From the NCBI GenBank assembly GCA_023127875.1, contig JAGMFA010000010.1:1-26583 (forward strand): DNA of 26,583 nt, in the 5' to 3' direction. The notes below the pieces were generated by a model. It did not search any database. It worked only from the letters and a program-made list of their open reading frames with translations, and had not been told where the DNA came from. The DNA is from Candidatus Zixiibacteriota bacterium (GTDB lineage Bacteria; Zixibacteria; MSB-5A5; SM1-73). Positions 14,218-22,969 of this stretch are shown piece by piece (position 1 is the stretch's first letter; each line of letters opens with the position of its first letter). The translations under genes were made by a program, and so were the position numbers.

Positions 14218-15081
14218 ATGACTAAAAAACTTTTCATTTTACTGGTGCTGGTTTTCTCCAATTCTTCCTGGGCTCAATGCCCTGAGGATACAGTTGATCT
14301 TGGGATTTGTGATACGTTGTATATCCAATGTTACGACTGCGACTTAGTAGAAGGTCCGCCTCCGTGGAACGTTCATATTCTTCTTTCGGTTACTCACGAC
14401 GTGACAACCTCAATAGACTCGATTCAAGGATTTGTGATTCCGTTCTCCTACAGCTCGGCTTACGGCGGTTGTAGTTTTCTTCCTGACTCTAACACTAATG
14501 ACTTATCTGGACCCGGACTTTCCACAAGCATATTCAGGCATTTCGGAGGTATGGAAAATCGCATGCTCGATTTGGAACAACTCGGTGGGGGGGAATCATG
14601 GGACACTCGGATAATAGATATAGACAACCCGACAGGGAACTTTTTTATCTCACTCTCCGCTTCAGGAACGCAGGACCAGAAATGGGGGGATGGTTCTCAT
14701 ATTCTCCTTGCTACTCTGACGATGACAGTTAACGATACTGCCATGATAACTATCGACACAACCTTCTGGGAGGAGTTTTCCAGTCTTAGTTACATCAGGG
14801 GTGACGGTAAGCCTTACTTGCCGAGAATCTACTGGGGAAGATACTATTTCGCTCCATCTTGTTACTACGTTGGGATCAAGCCAGGCGATGCCAATTGCGA
14901 TGGGCACGTAAGCTTGGGAGACATAGTCTATCTGGGGAATTACCTCTACCGAGGTGGCCCACCCCCCAGGTATCTTTGGGCTGGGGATGTCAATTGCGAT
15001 GGTGTGATAGACCAAGGAGATTCAGTCTACTTGATAAACTATATATGCAAGGGTGGTCCGCCACCATGTCCGTCTTGTTAG
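14218..15081 (+). CDS. Secreted protein with C-terminal dockerin pair
   Basis: A 287-aa exported protein. A signal peptide (1-19, ending SWA) precedes a strand-rich domain that begins QCPEDTVDLGICDTL and ends near 215. The C-terminal 65 residues hold two dockerin-type calcium loops, GDANCDGHVSLGDIVYLGNYLYRGGPPP and GDVNCDGVIDQGDSVYLINYICKGGPPP. The N-terminal domain is clearly related to that of the next gene (shared QCPED..DLG.CDTL, LLVTHD, KWG.GS, DTTFW, R.DG..Y.PR). Dockerins bind cohesins in cellulosomes, but in this group they are common without known scaffoldins. AAGGAG precedes the ATG by 7 bases. Likely co-transcribed with the next gene, 117 bp on. Confidence 0.88.
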   Translation: MTKKLFILLVLVFSNSSWAQCPEDTVDLGICDTLYIQCYDCDLVEGPPPWNVHILLSVTHDVTTSIDSIQGFVIPFSYSSAYGGCSFLPDSNTNDLSGPGLSTSIFRHFGGMENRMLDLEQLGGGESWDTRIIDIDNPTGNFFISLSASGTQDQKWGDGSHILLATLTMTVNDTAMITIDTTFWEEFSSLSYIRGDGKPYLPRIYWGRYYFAPSCYYVGIKPGDANCDGHVSLGDIVYLGNYLYRGGPPPRYLWAGDVNCDGVIDQGDSVYLINYICKGGPPPCPSC

Positions 15082-15198
15082 CCTTAAGTTCATTACTGAC
15101 TTTAGCGCCTAAGGCGTTTCTTGCTTTGCCCGATCAGCCTGCGGAATATGTTATTAGTAAGTATGACCATTTAACTCTAAACTTGAAGGACGAGCAAA

Positions 15199-18100
15199 AT
15201 GAATAAGAATTTATTAATTTTGTTAGTAATAACGCCATTACTATTGTTGTTTCCAGGCATTTGTCAGGGTCAATGCCCAGAGGACCCGACAGATTTGGGG
15301 AATTGCGACACGTTGCATGTTCTTCCCTGGCCAGGGACTGATTATACGTACGCCGGTCAGAGTGAACCCTTCCCCTGCATTCTGCATGTGGACCTGCTCG
15401 TAACCCACGATTCCAATAGCTTCTGGTATGATACTTGGTCTGGTGACTGGGTTCAAGACTCCATCGCCGCTTTTGGTATTCCTCTTTATTGGACTCATAC
15501 CAACCAGACAGCATACTGCAGCTTAACCTCTGTTGAAGCATGGTGGGGACCTTATTATCACATTAGCGGCGACAGCTGTTGGTATCACTTTAATGGACCA
15601 GATTCGATGTTTGTGCCGCCGCATTCCTGGATCGCATTTGTTGGGGACGGTCGAGAAAAAAGATGGGGGGAGGGAAGCAGGTTTCAGCTTGTTAGGCTTA
15701 ACTTCGAGATTCAGGACACCATGCATCTCTTCATAGACACGACCTTCTGGCCACCAGAGCTTTCTCTGCAATTCGTGAGGTATGATGGGGCTGAGTATAA
15801 GCCGAGGCATAACTTACCGGTGAGTATCTGGGTTAACCCTGGCTCCATTGCAGGGAATGTGCAAGATGCCTCAACTTTGCAACCAGTTGAAGATGTCAGC
15901 GTTTGGGCTATAAAAGGAGCAGACTGGATACACGGTCGTTCTACGGAAGAAGATGGCAACTATAACATACCAAACTTGCTGCCAGGTTTTTATAATGTCA
16001 GAGCGAGAAAGACCGGCTATGAGACCAAAACTTATAATGGTGTCCAAGTTACTGGCGGCCAAATCACCAGTCAGAATTTCAATCTCAATCCCAGCCCGGC
16101 AGACACGGTTTTCTTTGACAGCTTCTGGGATGGAAATTACGATGGTTGGGATACGGTAACCAAAGCCTGTGATTGGATGGTTGATGGAATTGGACGGTTT
16201 GTTATAACCGCTCCCGGAGAACAAAGAGTATGGTGTATAGCCTCTGCGGGAGATCCGAATTGGACAGACTATATCTATGAAGCTGACGTGTTTGGAGTTC
16301 AGGGAGTGGATAAGATCATAGCCTTCAGATTCGTAGACCAAAACAACTTCTATGCAGTCAATCTAAGAAGTGACTGGGGAATTGACGCCGACTCAGTGAC
16401 ACTTAACAAGATGCAGGGCGGGGAATTTACGGCAGATATAGTTACCGAATATTATCCCAGCCAGAACGGCACCGAGTATCATCTAAAAGTGGAGGTCAGC
16501 GGCACAGTTGAAACAAATATAAAAGTTTGGATAGACGATAACAAAGTTCTTGACTGGACAGACACAGGCGCACCGATCACACAGGGCAAAATAGCTGTGG
16601 CTGCCTGGTCCGGCGACTTCGGTTGGGTATATGGAATTCCCACCATTGTCAGCTTCGACGACATACTGGTTGCAGATCTCACTGAAAGGCAGGTTGGGAC
16701 AATCACCCTAAAAGCAGACCACTTCGAAGACCTGGGCGGTGGCAACATTAAAGCGGAAGGGAATGTCTGGATAGGCGACCAAACCGGAGGAAACCAGTAT
16801 CTCTACTTGGGGGCTGAAGCGGAAGTAACCTATAACGCTAACTCGGGGACTATAAGCAGCGTCTTGTACACCGATGTGAAGCTGTCCGCTAAGGAGGAGG
16901 CGTACGTTATCGATAACCTCTCCTCTTTCGAGATCGATGCACAAGCTGGTCGAGTGAACTTGGAGGGAAGAGTTCATTATGGCACGGACGCCATCTTTCA
17001 AAGCTCGTTTAGCGGAACATGCACTTTGGCGGTAAATCAACGTGAGTTTTATGGCAGAATTCAATTCGATGATGTCTATTTCGCTCCTATGGGCATTCAC
17101 AGAGCTACCTGGGATTTGGATGGGTGCCCATTCATGGGTTTTCATCATGAGATAAATCTCACCGCGTCCATAGGACTTACTGATTTGACGGTAATCGACG
17201 GAGAAATTACGGTGGGCGTGTTTCCCAACACCGGGATCTTTAGGGTGGGAATGACCAATGGGGCCCTGGAATTCAAGGAAAGTGGCGGTGCATTTGGGTT
17301 TGATCTTACCGGATTGCTAACACCACCAGGTTTCCCCTCGCAGGGAATGATTGATATTGATTTGGCACACTTACGGGTCAATGTGGTTAAGGACATTCCT
17401 ATTGGCTTATGGAAATTCACAAAAGAAGATAGCTCAGAGGTGAGCTTATCTGAGTTAAACTCAAAGACACTCCGAGCTGATTGGAGTAGTTTGAGGAAAA
17501 TAGATCAAAATACATATGTTATGGATGTTTACGACACAGAAGGGAACAAATATCAAAAATTTTTGTTCGATGTGGGTCTGACTATTAAGGGTGAAGAACA
17601 TTATGATGACATTAATTGCAATGGAGTGTATGATCCGGGAATAGATACTTTCATTCCTTATGATCCAGATTACGACTTCGACCTCGACGGACAATGGGAT
17701 GAAGGAACGAACATAGCTTTGCTTGATGAATCACAGAACCCGATTTTTGATGCTCATGGTGACGCCACGCTTGACCTGACCTTAGCTTCATATGTGCACT
17801 TCACCTGTGCCGAGGCTGTTTTAGATATTGACTATCCGAACCGAAATACAATTGAATTGGAGATATGGACTGGACTTAAGCTCGGAAATATTTTCACCTT
17901 AGACCTGGCTACTGGAGTATTGTCGCTTGATTTCCAAAACCGAGAGTATTCAGCTTATGCCACTCTTGGCCATCCCCAATTTACTGGGGCAACTTTCTCA
18001 GGTCAACTGCTTGTTGCCTTTGATCCCTTTGAATTTCAGGTGGCAATCGATCAAGACTTTCAACTATTAGGAGTAGATATTCATAGCTCTGGAATGTTTC

Positions 18101-19293
18101 TACGTGTAGATGAGCTGAGACTTTACCTGGATGCTTACCTGAATGCATTTACTTTGCTTGATGCCAATGGAAGATTCATATGGAAATGGGATCCCTGGGC
18201 GGTGGATGGTTCCTTTAATTCCGACTTTCACATAGACGGTTGGCATCTGGCACAATTGACTAATACATTTCATTTTGCACCTAGCCAATGTATGTCTGGT
18301 GCGGGAACCGTCAAACTTTGCGTTTGGAAATTATGCAAAGGCGTGCCCTTTTCATATAGAATCTGCAGTTTCTTAGACTGGAGCGTGAGTATGGGCGGAA
18401 TCTCAATCGGTCTTGGTTCTCCGGCTAATCTACACATCTACGATTCGCAAGGAAGGCATACTGGAATCAATCCAGAAGGCGGAATCGACACCGAAATCCC
18501 AGGTTCGGAATTCTACGTATTTGAGGATATTGGGCAACAATTAGCATTTCTGCCTGATCCTGATTTGGTCGGTGGCTACACCATAGACGTCGAAGGTTTG
18601 GCTGATAGTGTTTTCGATTTCAACATTTTGTATCCAAATAGGGCAGATGGAAATGCTTATAATGTTGGATATTTTGAGGAAATTACTCAAGAGGACGCAC
18701 TTCATAGGGTGAATCTTGATGTAAACAACAATTGGACGATGCTGAATGACTTAGATGGAGACAGTATCTTTGAGAGTCAAACCGAACCTGATTCTACTGC
18801 TGAGGCTATTTTAGACACCACAATGGTAACCATCACAAATGTTTCATCTGAGATCCTTTGTGCCAATGAAGTCAATGTAACTTGGAATACCAACGTTCCT
18901 GCTACCAGCGAAGTTTTCTACAGGTCTGAATATGACAGCGTCTACAAGTCAGTTTCAGATACGACATTGACCACATCACACTCCGTCTTAGTCGACAGCA
19001 TTTTGACCACGGATACATACTACTACATTGTCGTTTCTGTTGACACGTCTGGTAACATAGCCTGCTTCCTGGAGAAGAGCTTCAAACTGGACTATGTTGT
19101 CGGTGACGTTAACACAGATGGTATCATAGATTTGGGTGACATAGTTTATTTAATTAACTACTTGTTTAAAGGAGGTCCTGCACCCGACCCGATTGAGTCT
19201 GGAGATTGCAACTGTGACGAGATCGTTGATCTGGGAGATTTAGTTTATCTTATCAATTATCTATACAAACAAGGACCACCTCCTTGTAAGTAA
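15199..19293 (+). CDS. Giant secreted multidomain dockerin protein
   Basis: A 1364-aa exported protein. Domains in order: signal peptide (1-24); an N-terminal domain shared with the preceding gene (about 25-212); a carboxypeptidase-regulatory-like beta domain (about 214-296, GSIAGNVQDAST...GNYNIPNLLPGFYNVRARKTGYE); and a concanavalin-like sandwich (about 300-495, FFDSFWDGNYDGW...VSFDDILVAD). A long strand-rich region follows (500-1200) whose start (ADHFEDLGGGNIKAEGNVWI) recalls OstA/LptA repeats and which includes an Asp-rich stretch near 805-835 that may bind calcium. The end is a fibronectin-III-like domain (about 1210-1298) and a dockerin pair (1300-1364). No catalytic motif was recognised. 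A surface or matrix role is inferred. AAGGA lies 8 bases before the ATG. Confidence 0.85.
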   Translation: MNKNLLILLVITPLLLLFPGICQGQCPEDPTDLGNCDTLHVLPWPGTDYTYAGQSEPFPCILHVDLLVTHDSNSFWYDTWSGDWVQDSIAAFGIPLYWTHTNQTAYCSLTSVEAWWGPYYHISGDSCWYHFNGPDSMFVPPHSWIAFVGDGREKRWGEGSRFQLVRLNFEIQDTMHLFIDTTFWPPELSLQFVRYDGAEYKPRHNLPVSIWVNPGSIAGNVQDASTLQPVEDVSVWAIKGADWIHGRSTEEDGNYNIPNLLPGFYNVRARKTGYETKTYNGVQVTGGQITSQNFNLNPSPADTVFFDSFWDGNYDGWDTVTKACDWMVDGIGRFVITAPGEQRVWCIASAGDPNWTDYIYEADVFGVQGVDKIIAFRFVDQNNFYAVNLRSDWGIDADSVTLNKMQGGEFTADIVTEYYPSQNGTEYHLKVEVSGTVETNIKVWIDDNKVLDWTDTGAPITQGKIAVAAWSGDFGWVYGIPTIVSFDDILVADLTERQVGTITLKADHFEDLGGGNIKAEGNVWIGDQTGGNQYLYLGAEAEVTYNANSGTISSVLYTDVKLSAKEEAYVIDNLSSFEIDAQAGRVNLEGRVHYGTDAIFQSSFSGTCTLAVNQREFYGRIQFDDVYFAPMGIHRATWDLDGCPFMGFHHEINLTASIGLTDLTVIDGEITVGVFPNTGIFRVGMTNGALEFKESGGAFGFDLTGLLTPPGFPSQGMIDIDLAHLRVNVVKDIPIGLWKFTKEDSSEVSLSELNSKTLRADWSSLRKIDQNTYVMDVYDTEGNKYQKFLFDVGLTIKGEEHYDDINCNGVYDPGIDTFIPYDPDYDFDLDGQWDEGTNIALLDESQNPIFDAHGDATLDLTLASYVHFTCAEAVLDIDYPNRNTIELEIWTGLKLGNIFTLDLATGVLSLDFQNREYSAYATLGHPQFTGATFSGQLLVAFDPFEFQVAIDQDFQLLGVDIHSSGMFLRVDELRLYLDAYLNAFTLLDANGRFIWKWDPWAVDGSFNSDFHIDGWHLAQLTNTFHFAPSQCMSGAGTVKLCVWKLCKGVPFSYRICSFLDWSVSMGGISIGLGSPANLHIYDSQGRHTGINPEGGIDTEIPGSEFYVFEDIGQQLAFLPDPDLVGGYTIDVEGLADSVFDFNILYPNRADGNAYNVGYFEEITQEDALHRVNLDVNNNWTMLNDLDGDSIFESQTEPDSTAEAILDTTMVTITNVSSEILCANEVNVTWNTNVPATSEVFYRSEYDSVYKSVSDTTLTTSHSVLVDSILTTDTYYYIVVSVDTSGNIACFLEKSFKLDYVVGDVNTDGIIDLGDIVYLINYLFKGGPAPDPIESGDCNCDEIVDLGDLVYLINYLYKQGPPPCK

Positions 19294-19741
19294 TCAAAAA
19301 CCAAATCGGGTCGCATGTCCAACGGATCTCATTTGAGTCACCTGACCTGTGGAAATGCGACCCCCTACAAAAGATCAGTCGTAGTGTCGGGTTTCCCCCG
19401 TAGGGGGATACGCGACACCCATGTCTAAAATCCCCCTTTTATCCCCCTTTGCCAAAGGGGGAATTTTCAATCCCCCTTTATGAAAGGGGGATTTAGGGGG
19501 ATTTTTCTAATACCCCTCTATCTGAAAATCTCTGAATTCTAAGTTCTATATATTTGCCTGAGCATGATAACATCCAGAAGGAGCAAGAGATCTCCCACAT
19601 CCTTAAATCCTGGGGACACAAATGTGAATTTTCGTATGAATGTGCGTATGCACTCATACGAGCATACGCATATCCCGCCCCTATTTATTCCCATCACTGA
19701 GCAGTGTCCCTGACAAACAAGAGACTTGTGCCCTTTTCTGC
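19294..19741. other. Gene-free spacer with nested hairpins
   Basis: No gene was found. The spacer contains the nested element at 19308-19363 and GTGTCG...CGACAC around a TCCCCC/GGGGGA hairpin (about 19386-19420). A CCCCCTTT/AAAGGGGG repeat lies at about 19430-19506, and GCGTATG-CACTCATACGAG-CATACGC at about 19646-19671. The CCCCCTTT block ends in TTTTT and could terminate the dockerin operon. Confidence 0.6.
19308..19363. repeat. Three-level nested palindromic element
   Basis: The outer 9-bp stem GGGTCGCAT/ATGCGACCC (19308-19316, 19355-19363) encloses a GGATCC-type element split into TCCAACGGATC (19318-19328) and CCTGTGGA (19346-19353). Between those halves lies TCATTTGAGTCACCTGA (19329-19345). 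Confidence 0.75.
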
Positions 19742-19769
19742 TTGATATAAAGTTTTTTTTGCGTATATT
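19742..19769 (+). promoter_or_regulatory. Promoter very close to the PorV-like start
   Basis: TTGATA at 19742-19747, a 16-bp spacer and TATATT at 19764-19769. Transcription would begin near 19776, only about 6 nt before the ATG at 19782, which suggests a nearly leaderless mRNA. Confidence 0.5.
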
Positions 19770-19781
19770 ACTTTGCAAATT

Positions 19782-20747
19782 ATGGTTAAGAAATCTCTTT
19801 TAATTTTTGGGTTTTTGGTTTTATTTTCTACCCCAGTGTTTGCTGCCAAATATGCCGGAGAATTTTTGAGCCTGGGGGTGGGAGCCAGGGCTTTGGGCAT
19901 GGGAGGAGCTTTCGTGGGGGTGGCAGATGATGTGACCGCCTGCTTCTGGAATCCTTCCGGACTCTGTCAGTTGAATCGAAAACAACTTTCCCTGATGCAC
20001 GCCGAGACTTTCGGATCACTTTTGAATCAGGATTTTGTTGCCTATGCTTTCCCTCGGGTGGAGGAAACTTCTACCTCCGCTATGGCTTTCAGCCTCCAGC
20101 GCCTGGGAGGAGGGGGGGTAAAGATCACAGATTTAGAGAAAAAGGGATTGGAAATCAGTGATACCAACCGGGTGGTGCTGTTGGGAGAGGAAAGTCATGC
20201 CGATTATGCTCTGTTCTTCTCCTACTCACATCAAATGAAACCTCAGTTTTTCTGGGGTGCAAATTTGAAGCTGATCTATCGGGATGTGGTGACCACCTCT
20301 GCTTTCGGTATCGGAGCGGACCTGGGGCTTCTGGTAAAGCCATGTTCGTTTCTATCACTGGGCGCAAATCTGATGGATTTAACCTCCAGCCTTTTATTCT
20401 ATGACAACGGAACCACCGAGACCATCAACCCCACCACCAAACTGGGACTGGCAATCAACCACGAACTAAAGGATTTTTATCTGATCTTTGCCACGGATGC
20501 AGATGTCCGGTATGAGGGAAGAAAATCCGCCGCTCAATTTTGGCTGGGAAAGATATCTGCAGATATGCACTTTGGTATGGAAGTGTCTTACAAAAGAAAA
20601 TTAGCTGGCAGATTGGGCTTTGACCAGGGAGACTTCACCGCAGGTGTCGGATTCTGGATCAACCCCACCTTTGGCGGGGACGTGGCTTTTCTTTCGCATG
20701 AGGAACTGGATAACACCTATCGCATCTCACTCCTTTTGAAACTTTAA
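19782..20747 (+). CDS. PorV/PorQ-family outer-membrane protein
   Basis: A 321-aa protein. A signal peptide (ending VFAA) leads into the family hallmark GEFLSLGVGARALGMGGAFVGVADDVTACFWNPSGL, followed by alternating strands of a predicted outer-membrane barrel and a terminal RISLLLKL. PorV and PorQ of Bacteroidetes work with the type IX secretion system, but relatives occur widely in FCB bacteria without it. The ATG at 19782 is preferred. A TTG three codons upstream is possible, and neither has a ribosome site. It lies between the dockerin proteins and the SurA-like foldase, which fits an envelope role. No T9SS sorting domain was seen on the dockerin proteins. Confidence 0.85.
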   Translation: MVKKSLLIFGFLVLFSTPVFAAKYAGEFLSLGVGARALGMGGAFVGVADDVTACFWNPSGLCQLNRKQLSLMHAETFGSLLNQDFVAYAFPRVEETSTSAMAFSLQRLGGGGVKITDLEKKGLEISDTNRVVLLGEESHADYALFFSYSHQMKPQFFWGANLKLIYRDVVTTSAFGIGADLGLLVKPCSFLSLGANLMDLTSSLLFYDNGTTETINPTTKLGLAINHELKDFYLIFATDADVRYEGRKSAAQFWLGKISADMHFGMEVSYKRKLAGRLGFDQGDFTAGVGFWINPTFGGDVAFLSHEELDNTYRISLLLKL

Positions 20748-20887
20748 TAGGTGAAGCAAAAATGATTCTTTTCAAAAGATTGCAAAATAAGGCACTTGAT
20801 TTACATGAAAAAACTTTGATAGGAAATTGCCTGATGACGGCAAAAAGATTTGCTATTCGCATTTTGAACCGAAAGGAAAGGACAAAG

Positions 20888-22630
20888 ATGAAAAGACTTT
20901 TATTTCCGGTTATTTTCTTCATTCTCCCTCTCTTTTCCTGGAATGATTTCTGTATAAGCGCACCCCCGAAGAAGGAGATCTCACGGGATGAGGTTTTAGC
21001 TAAAGTCAACGGGGAACCTCTCACCGTGGGGAGATTTTACGATTATTTGAAAGAATCGAAAATAACCTCCAGCAACCCGGAGGAGGACCAGAGAACAAAG
21101 GAGGATGAGCTTCACCAGTTGATCCGGGAGATTCTAATCGATCAAAGAATCGCCTCTTTTGATTTGGAATCCGATTCTATTTGTGTCATACGAAGAGACA
21201 ATCACATGCGGGATTTTCTTTTAGACTACATGTATCAGAAGGATATCGTGGGAAAAATAGAGGTGACAGACCAGGAGGTGAGGGATCATTACCAAGAGTA
21301 CAAGGAGGAGGATTTCTTGATTCCGGAGGAGGTGCAAGTGAGGGACCTTCTGATCCGGGTGCGGGCGGATTCCACCCAAAAGGACTACCGAAAAAGATTG
21401 AAGAAGGCTGATAAGGAGGCAAAAAAGAAGATAAAAAAACTTTACAAAAAGGCAACCGCTGGAGAGGACTTTGCAGACCTGTGCAAACAATACTCTCAAG
21501 CAGGGGTGCCGGATATTACCGGAAATCTGGGATTCATCCAGAAAGGTCAGATCTCCCCGGAATTTGATTCAGTGGCGTTCTCACTAAAAGAGACAGGTGA
21601 TATCTCCAAACCAGTGAGAGACCACAGAGGATACCATCTGATCCAGCTTCTGGACAGGAAGGAGAAAAGCCACTATGAGCTGGATTCCACGCTTTTTGAG
21701 GGAATAAGAGAGTTTTTGAAAAATGAGAAGATCAAAGAGACCGCAAAAAACTTCGCCGATTCACTCAAAAATGAAGCCGGGTTTGAATATAATTGGGAGA
21801 TTCTGAATACTGATGAGTCATCTTTTGACAAAAATATATGGGTGTTCAGGTTCGGCGAAAAAGATACCATCAGGTTCGGAGAGTATGAAGCGGTTTTGGG
21901 TGGATATAGGTTCAACCTAGGCAAGGACAGTTTGACCATACAGGACAAAAAGGATCTTTTGACCAATTATCTGGCTCTGCCGGTGATCCTGAAAAAAGAG
22001 GCACAAAAAAGGGGCTATGCGGATGTGGTGGAATATCAGGTAGAAGAAAGAGCCATCACCCTGGGGGAAGCTGAAAGAAAAGTGCTGGCCCAGCGAATAA
22101 AAAAGGACTTTCCTCCCCCCACTATGGAGGAGATGGAAGCATATTATCAAGCTCATAAGATCGACTTCCCTTCTCTGGGAGTGCCGGTTCACGTGTATCA
22201 CATAATCTTCGATGATTCGCTTGAGGCGGTGAAGGTTTTAAACCAGATAAAACAAGGAGCAGATTTTGTCCAGATGGCAAAAAAATACTTTCCGGGCGAG
22301 CCAGAGATCAAAGATGTAGCCTACGATTTGGGCTTCATCACCCAAGGAGAAATGTCAGATGGGTTCTACCACACCGCTTTAAATCTGAAGGAAGGGGAGG
22401 TAAGCCCGCCAGTAAAAACCAATTGGGGTTTTCATCTCATCCAGGTGGTGGAGAAAAAAGAGGAGGGAACCACATTTGAAGAAATAATCCCCGCGATTAA
22501 AAGGGCAATAAACGTGAAAAAGGGAAGAAAGCATATAGCTGATTGGGAAAAGAATCTTTTTGAGGAATCAGACGTGTGGATAAATAAGAAGCTTTTGAAA
22601 AAACTCAAACTCCCCAAGCCGGAGGGTTAA
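20888..22630 (+). CDS. Periplasmic parvulin foldase with two PPIase domains (SurA-like)
   Basis: A 580-aa exported peptidyl-prolyl isomerase/chaperone. The open frame begins at 20762, but AAAGGA a few bases before ATG 20888 and the signal sequence that follows (MKRLLFPVIFFILPLFSW) fix the start there. A SurA-N-like helical region (LAKVNGEPLTVGRFYDYLKES...) follows. Parvulin domain 1 (about 155-270) contains the FADLCKQYSQ...GNLGFIQKGQISPEFDSVAFSLKETGDISKPVRDHRGYHLIQLLDRKE signature. Domain 2 (about 435-540) contains FVQMAKKYFPG...DLGFITQGEMSDGFYHTALNLKEGEVSPPVKTNWGFHLIQVVEKKE. It probably folds outer-membrane proteins such as its PorV-like neighbour, 140 bp upstream. Confidence 0.92.
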   Translation: MKRLLFPVIFFILPLFSWNDFCISAPPKKEISRDEVLAKVNGEPLTVGRFYDYLKESKITSSNPEEDQRTKEDELHQLIREILIDQRIASFDLESDSICVIRRDNHMRDFLLDYMYQKDIVGKIEVTDQEVRDHYQEYKEEDFLIPEEVQVRDLLIRVRADSTQKDYRKRLKKADKEAKKKIKKLYKKATAGEDFADLCKQYSQAGVPDITGNLGFIQKGQISPEFDSVAFSLKETGDISKPVRDHRGYHLIQLLDRKEKSHYELDSTLFEGIREFLKNEKIKETAKNFADSLKNEAGFEYNWEILNTDESSFDKNIWVFRFGEKDTIRFGEYEAVLGGYRFNLGKDSLTIQDKKDLLTNYLALPVILKKEAQKRGYADVVEYQVEERAITLGEAERKVLAQRIKKDFPPPTMEEMEAYYQAHKIDFPSLGVPVHVYHIIFDDSLEAVKVLNQIKQGADFVQMAKKYFPGEPEIKDVAYDLGFITQGEMSDGFYHTALNLKEGEVSPPVKTNWGFHLIQVVEKKEEGTTFEEIIPAIKRAINVKKGRKHIADWEKNLFEESDVWINKKLLKKLKLPKPEG

Positions 22631-22969
22631 CCAAAGAGCCTGACGAAAAACTCCAATTACCGTCATTGCGATCTCGCATTATGGTTATTGATTATTTATT
22701 CAATACACAAACCAGTGTAGCGAAGAATTTGTGTGGCCGCCAGGTCCCCTGACCTGGCGGAAAGTAATAGTTTCGGAAAGGGTTTTGTCCGTCGGATCAG
22801 GGACCCGACGGACACGGAATGTCAAGTGTAATGTTTCTAATAATTATTCAATATTCATTAGGCGGGACGGGACTCCTGGCAATGACATTTAAGGTATTTT
22901 TCGACAGCCTCCAAAGTTTTGTGTTCTTCATTTCTGGTGCGATAATTTTTTAGCGGAAAAATTTAAGAT
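22631..22969. other. Gene-free spacer holding a nested repeat
   Basis: GTCATTGC (22662-22669) and GCAATGAC (22879-22886) form 8-bp inverted ends of a 225-bp block. Inside are an ACACAAA/TTTGTGT hairpin (22705-22734) and copy 3 of the composite double hairpin. GTCATTGCGA-ended repeats are common in bacterial spacers. A possible promoter (TTGTGT, 16 bp, TGC-GATAAT at 22941-22946) leads to the next gene. Confidence 0.6.
22737..22813 (+). repeat. Composite double-hairpin repeat, copy 3
   Basis: CCGCCAGGTC/GACCTGGCGG (22737-22760), a 26-bp spacer ending TTTT, and GTCCGTCGG/CCGACGGAC (22787-22813). The arrangement and spacing match the copies at 1681 and 4097. Confidence 0.8.

Noticed and set aside
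20762..20887. N-terminal extension of the parvulin gene
   Set aside because: The 42 extra residues would precede a clear signal peptide that has its own ribosome site at 20888, so they are treated as leader.
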